Assembly (NCBI GenBank): GCA_021810735.1 | Contig: JAJZIF010000147.1 | Location: 1-8,255 of the forward strand | DNA: 8,255 nt | Direction: 5' to 3' | Origin: Acidobacteriota bacterium | Lineage (GTDB): Bacteria > Acidobacteriota > Terriglobia > Terriglobales > Acidobacteriaceae | In this document: positions 5,181-8,255 of the stretch, piece after piece | Numbering within the stretch: position 1 is the first letter of the stretch | How the letters are laid out: each line of letters opens with the position of its first letter | Translations under genes and position numbers: made by a program | Notes under the pieces: generated by a model | What the model saw: only the letters and a program-made list of their open reading frames with translations | What the model was told of the DNA's origin: nothing | The model's database searches: none

Positions 5181-8100
5181 ATGTTGAGCTATCCATTCGG
5201 CAAGCTATCGATTGCGGTTCTTCTGCTGCCACTCCTCCCTGTCGCAGCGGAGGCCAGGCCAGTCCGCGCCCAGATTTCTTTCCACGCCGCTCTCCAGCAA
5301 AAATCAACCCCCGCGCCTCCAATGGACTCTTCAACTACGTCCGCGCAATCAGCCCATCCGACAGCTTCGCCCGCGCAGAGTGCAGCGGACGGCATCCTCC
5401 GCGGCCAGGTGAAGTCCGGCGCTACACCGCTGCCCGGGGTCACCATCACGGCCATCCATACCTTGACTGGCAAGCGCTACACCACGGTGACGGATGCCCG
5501 CGGCATCTACGCCATGCGAATCCCAAAGTATGGGCGCTACATTGTTCGTGTAGAACTCTCCGCATTTGCGGCAGAAACGAAAGAAGTGCTTCTGAATGCA
5601 GCGAACCGGCAGCAAACCCTGGATTACACGATGGAGTTGGCTTCGCGTTCGCGGCAAAGCGATCTCGGTCGCGCTGGAGGTGTTCCCAATGCCGCGGCGA
5701 TGCGTGCTCTCGGCACTCTTGCGGAACTGGGTGGCGCTGAATCTGCGACGCTGGACAACGGCCAGAGCGGAGTCAGCCTTACCGGTGCCGCGCAAAGTTC
5801 GGATATTGCAACAGAGTCTGTTGCAATTCAAGGACAGACAGGGACTGTGAACCCCTTCGCCGAGATCGACCAGTCCCAACTGCAACAGCGTTTGCAGGAT
5901 ATGCGGCCTCAGAACGATTTGTCACGCTCTCCGGGCCAGGGCGGTCGAGGCGGAGGTTTTCGCGGCGGTCGCGGAGGCGGCGGCAGTGGCATGGCCGGAT
6001 TTTTTCGCCGCTTCAATCCCACGCAGCCACACGGAAGCATCTTCTATCAGGGCGAGAATTCCGCGCTCGATGCCGTTCCGTTCTCTGTGACGGGAGCGCC
6101 GATCGTGCAGCCGCCGTACAACGACAATACCGCTGGCATCGTCTTTATCGGGCCGCCGCAAATTCCCCATCTCCTCAAGCCCAGCACCAGCAACTTTGTC
6201 TTTCTTACCGCAATCCTTACACGCAATTCGACGCCGTTCAATCAATACGCCATGGTTCCCACCCTCGCCGAGCGCAGCGGAGATTTTTCCAACTACACGG
6301 GATCGGGCGCCACCCTCGTGCCGATCTATAACCCGGCCACCGGCCAGCAGTTTCCCGGGAACATTGTTCCCAACATCAATCCTCAGGCGAAGGCACTGCT
6401 GCAATACATCCCTGTGCCCAACCAACCTGGCCTGCAAAATTTCCAGTACTTGACCACAGCGCAGACCAACCAGACCCGGATTGGCGCGCGCTTCGTTCAC
6501 AACTTCGGTTCCGCGGGAGGGGGAGGGGCGCTGCCCGCGCTTATCCGAACCTTCATGGGGGATACCAGTCATGGCCTCACCCAGAATGTGAACGCAAACT
6601 TCAACTTCAGCCACGCGGCTTCGGATCTTCTCAACGTCTTCCCGCAGCTGGGAGGCGCCAGCCAAACCTATCAGTATTCTTTGAATCTTGGCTACGTGAT
6701 CGGATATCACCGGTGGACAAACAATGCCACGCTGAACTTTAACCGAAGCAATGCGCAGATCGGTAATTTTTTTACCAACAAAACTGACGTCGCATCGCAG
6801 GCCGGGATTCAGGGACTTGGCGCGGACCCATTCAATTACGGTGTGCCGAACATCGTTTTCTCTCAATTTCAGGGCGTCAGTGAACAGGCTCCAAAATTCA
6901 CGCTGAATCAAAGCATTGCCTTTCAGGACACAGCCTCCTGGACCGGACACACGCACAACGTTCGCTTCGGTGGAGATTATCGACGCATTCGCCTGGATGT
7001 GCAGGGCGGCACCGATGTGACTGGCAGTTTCTACTTCACCGGCTTTGCAACCAGTCGGCCTGGCAGTACCGGCGCTGGCACACAACATGCGTCTGGTGCG
7101 GACTTCGCAGACTTTTTACTGGGACTGCCACAGGAAGCAGCGCTGCAGCAAGGCGTCGGGAAGTTTTATTACGACGGCGACGTATTCGATCTCTTTCTGC
7201 AAGACGACTGGCACGTCCGAGGCAACCTGACGCTGAACTACGGTCTGCGCTATGAATACTTCGCGCCGTACACGGAACAGCATGATCGTTTGACCAATCT
7301 CGCGTTCACGCCCGACTTGACGCAACTCCAGGTCGTGTTTCCGAATACCACATCGACCATCAACGGAAAATATCCGGCCAGCGTCATCAATCCAGACCGC
7401 AAAGATTTCGCGCCGCGCATTGGCTTTGCCTGGCGGGCAGTTAAGCAGGTTGTCGTACGCGGCGGATACGGCATCAACTACAACACCGGCCAATATGCGG
7501 CGGTCGTGCAGGACCTTTCCTACCAGCCGCCGTTTGCCAATACCATCACGAATATCGTGCCGGCACAGTCCGTGCCCTCCCTCACTCTGGGGACGGCCTT
7601 GACAAGCGGAACATCTTCCAGCGGCATTACGAATAACTTCGCATTCAATAAGAATTACCTGCTCGGCTATGTGCAGGTTTGGAATTTCGATGTGCAGGAT
7701 ACGCTGCCACTGAACATCGTGTTGAATGTCGACTATAACGGTGCGAAAGGCACTCACCTGGATCTTGTCGATGCGCCGAACCGGCAATTGACTGGTTTGC
7801 TGAACACAGCTTTTCCCTCCTTCAATTATGAAGATTCGATTGCATTCTCCACTTACAACGCTCTCGTGCTGCGCGCCAATAAGCGGTTGCAGCATGGCAT
7901 TTCCATGGGCGCGACGTACACCTATTCTCATGCGATCGACGATGCTTCTTCCATCGGCCAGTCCACCGCGGTCGTCGCGCAGAATCAGCAGGACATTCTG
8001 GCGGAAGAGGGGAATTCTTCGTTCGACATTCGCCATCAAGTAACGGGCCAATGGCTCTATGAGCTGCCCTTCGGTCCAAATATACGCTATTTCACCGGCG

Positions 8101-8255
8101 ATTCGTGGTGGGGACATGCACTGAGCAACCTCTCCATTTCCGGGACGTTCGACTTTGCCACCGGCGTGCCGCTCTCTCCGCGTTACCAGGCCAGCAGCAG
8201 CGATGTCGCACGAGGATCGGCGGGAAGTGAGCGGCCGAATCGAGTTCCCGGCTCG
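5181..8255 (+). CDS. Oar-like TonB-dependent-receptor-type outer-membrane protein (3'-truncated)
   Basis: The frame runs without a stop for 1025 codons to the window edge; the remaining C-terminus is missing. Residues 1-25 are a Sec signal peptide (core IAVLLLPLLPVAA, AEA site). A Ser/Thr/Ala/Pro-rich linker (40-70) leads to a carboxypeptidase-regulatory-like domain (about 71-153: GILRGQVKSG, LPGVTIT, TDARGIYAMRIP). Then come a polar segment, a Gly/Arg-rich tract (252-270) and QPHGSIFYQGENSALDAVPF. A long beta-barrel follows with family hallmarks: FLQDDWHVRGNLTLNYGLRYE-like strand (about 673-693), DFAPRIGFAWR, YTYSHAIDDASS, FDIRHQVTGQWLYELPFG. Such proteins sit in the outer membrane and are thought to handle uptake of large substrates or cell-surface functions. 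A standard plug domain was not recognised. An alternative start is ATG 5163 (with GGAA at 5151-5154); 5181 has GAGGTG at 5165-5170. No SusD-like gene is seen. The ligand is unknown. Confidence 0.93.
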   Translation, partial: MLSYPFGKLSIAVLLLPLLPVAAEARPVRAQISFHAALQQKSTPAPPMDSSTTSAQSAHPTASPAQSAADGILRGQVKSGATPLPGVTITAIHTLTGKRYTTVTDARGIYAMRIPKYGRYIVRVELSAFAAETKEVLLNAANRQQTLDYTMELASRSRQSDLGRAGGVPNAAAMRALGTLAELGGAESATLDNGQSGVSLTGAAQSSDIATESVAIQGQTGTVNPFAEIDQSQLQQRLQDMRPQNDLSRSPGQGGRGGGFRGGRGGGGSGMAGFFRRFNPTQPHGSIFYQGENSALDAVPFSVTGAPIVQPPYNDNTAGIVFIGPPQIPHLLKPSTSNFVFLTAILTRNSTPFNQYAMVPTLAERSGDFSNYTGSGATLVPIYNPATGQQFPGNIVPNINPQAKALLQYIPVPNQPGLQNFQYLTTAQTNQTRIGARFVHNFGSAGGGGALPALIRTFMGDTSHGLTQNVNANFNFSHAASDLLNVFPQLGGASQTYQYSLNLGYVIGYHRWTNNATLNFNRSNAQIGNFFTNKTDVASQAGIQGLGADPFNYGVPNIVFSQFQGVSEQAPKFTLNQSIAFQDTASWTGHTHNVRFGGDYRRIRLDVQGGTDVTGSFYFTGFATSRPGSTGAGTQHASGADFADFLLGLPQEAALQQGVGKFYYDGDVFDLFLQDDWHVRGNLTLNYGLRYEYFAPYTEQHDRLTNLAFTPDLTQLQVVFPNTTSTINGKYPASVINPDRKDFAPRIGFAWRAVKQVVVRGGYGINYNTGQYAAVVQDLSYQPPFANTITNIVPAQSVPSLTLGTALTSGTSSSGITNNFAFNKNYLLGYVQVWNFDVQDTLPLNIVLNVDYNGAKGTHLDLVDAPNRQLTGLLNTAFPSFNYEDSIAFSTYNALVLRANKRLQHGISMGATYTYSHAIDDASSIGQSTAVVAQNQQDILAEEGNSSFDIRHQVTGQWLYELPFGPNIRYFTGDSWWGHALSNLSISGTFDFATGVPLSPRYQASSSDVARGSAGSERPNRVPGS

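Noticed and set aside
5132..5740. Plus-strand frame of 202 codons overlapping the start of the Oar-like gene
   Set aside because: Its translation is rich in Arg, Cys, His and Ser without domains. The overlapping frame from 5181 has a signal peptide, a carboxypeptidase-like domain and stays open to 8255.
5922..7088. Long minus-strand open frame of 388 codons opposite the Oar-like gene
   Set aside because: It lies wholly antisense to a gene with clear family motifs, its translation lacks recognisable domains, and long antisense frames are common in GC-rich coding DNA.
7116..8117. Minus-strand open frame of 333 codons opposite the Oar-like gene
   Set aside because: It mirrors the codon pattern of the real + strand gene; no ribosome binding site or domain is evident.

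Overview
The window looks like chromosomal DNA from a member of the Acidobacteriota (Terriglobia-like). This rests on three things. The first is a very long Oar-like, TonB-dependent-receptor-type protein with an N-terminal carboxypeptidase-regulatory domain and a Gly/Arg-rich stretch, a type strongly expanded in that phylum. The second is an intergenic hairpin repeat beginning GTCATTCTGAGCGGAGCC, a style I associate with acidobacterial genomes. The third is the moderately high GC content with long spurious antisense frames. No phylogenetic marker gene is present, so the assignment is an inference. I see no tRNA, rRNA, CRISPR array, transposase or phage gene. All recognised genes lie on the + strand.

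Layout: (1) 2-661 is the C-terminal half of a GntP-family sugar-acid/H+ symporter, cut by the window start. (2) A 169-bp spacer (662-830) contains inverted repeats, one running into the ribosome binding site of the next gene. (3) 831-3227 is a complete, exported family-31 glycoside hydrolase, probably an alpha-xylosidase or alpha-glucosidase. (4) A gene-poor 476-bp gap (3228-3703) holds a weak terminator candidate, a potentially structured segment and a 12-bp-arm REP-like hairpin. (5) 3704-4273 encodes a small polytopic membrane protein of unknown function with a striking His cluster. (6) 4439-5104 encodes an exported protein made of two DUF5666-like repeats. (7) 5181 to the window end is the first 1025 codons of the Oar-like outer-membrane protein, which is truncated at its 3' side.

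Functionally, the GntP permease and the exported GH31 enzyme fit scavenging of plant- or microbe-derived carbohydrate: periplasmic or surface trimming of an oligosaccharide, and uptake of a sugar acid. They are not tightly coupled (169-bp gap), and no SusD partner or sugar regulator is visible. The DUF5666-like protein and the Oar-like protein are 76 bp apart and may be co-transcribed as envelope components. No clear new multi-gene system is visible. The items most worth a second look are the membrane protein family, the structured leader of the GH31 gene, the REP-like element and the apparently plug-less receptor.
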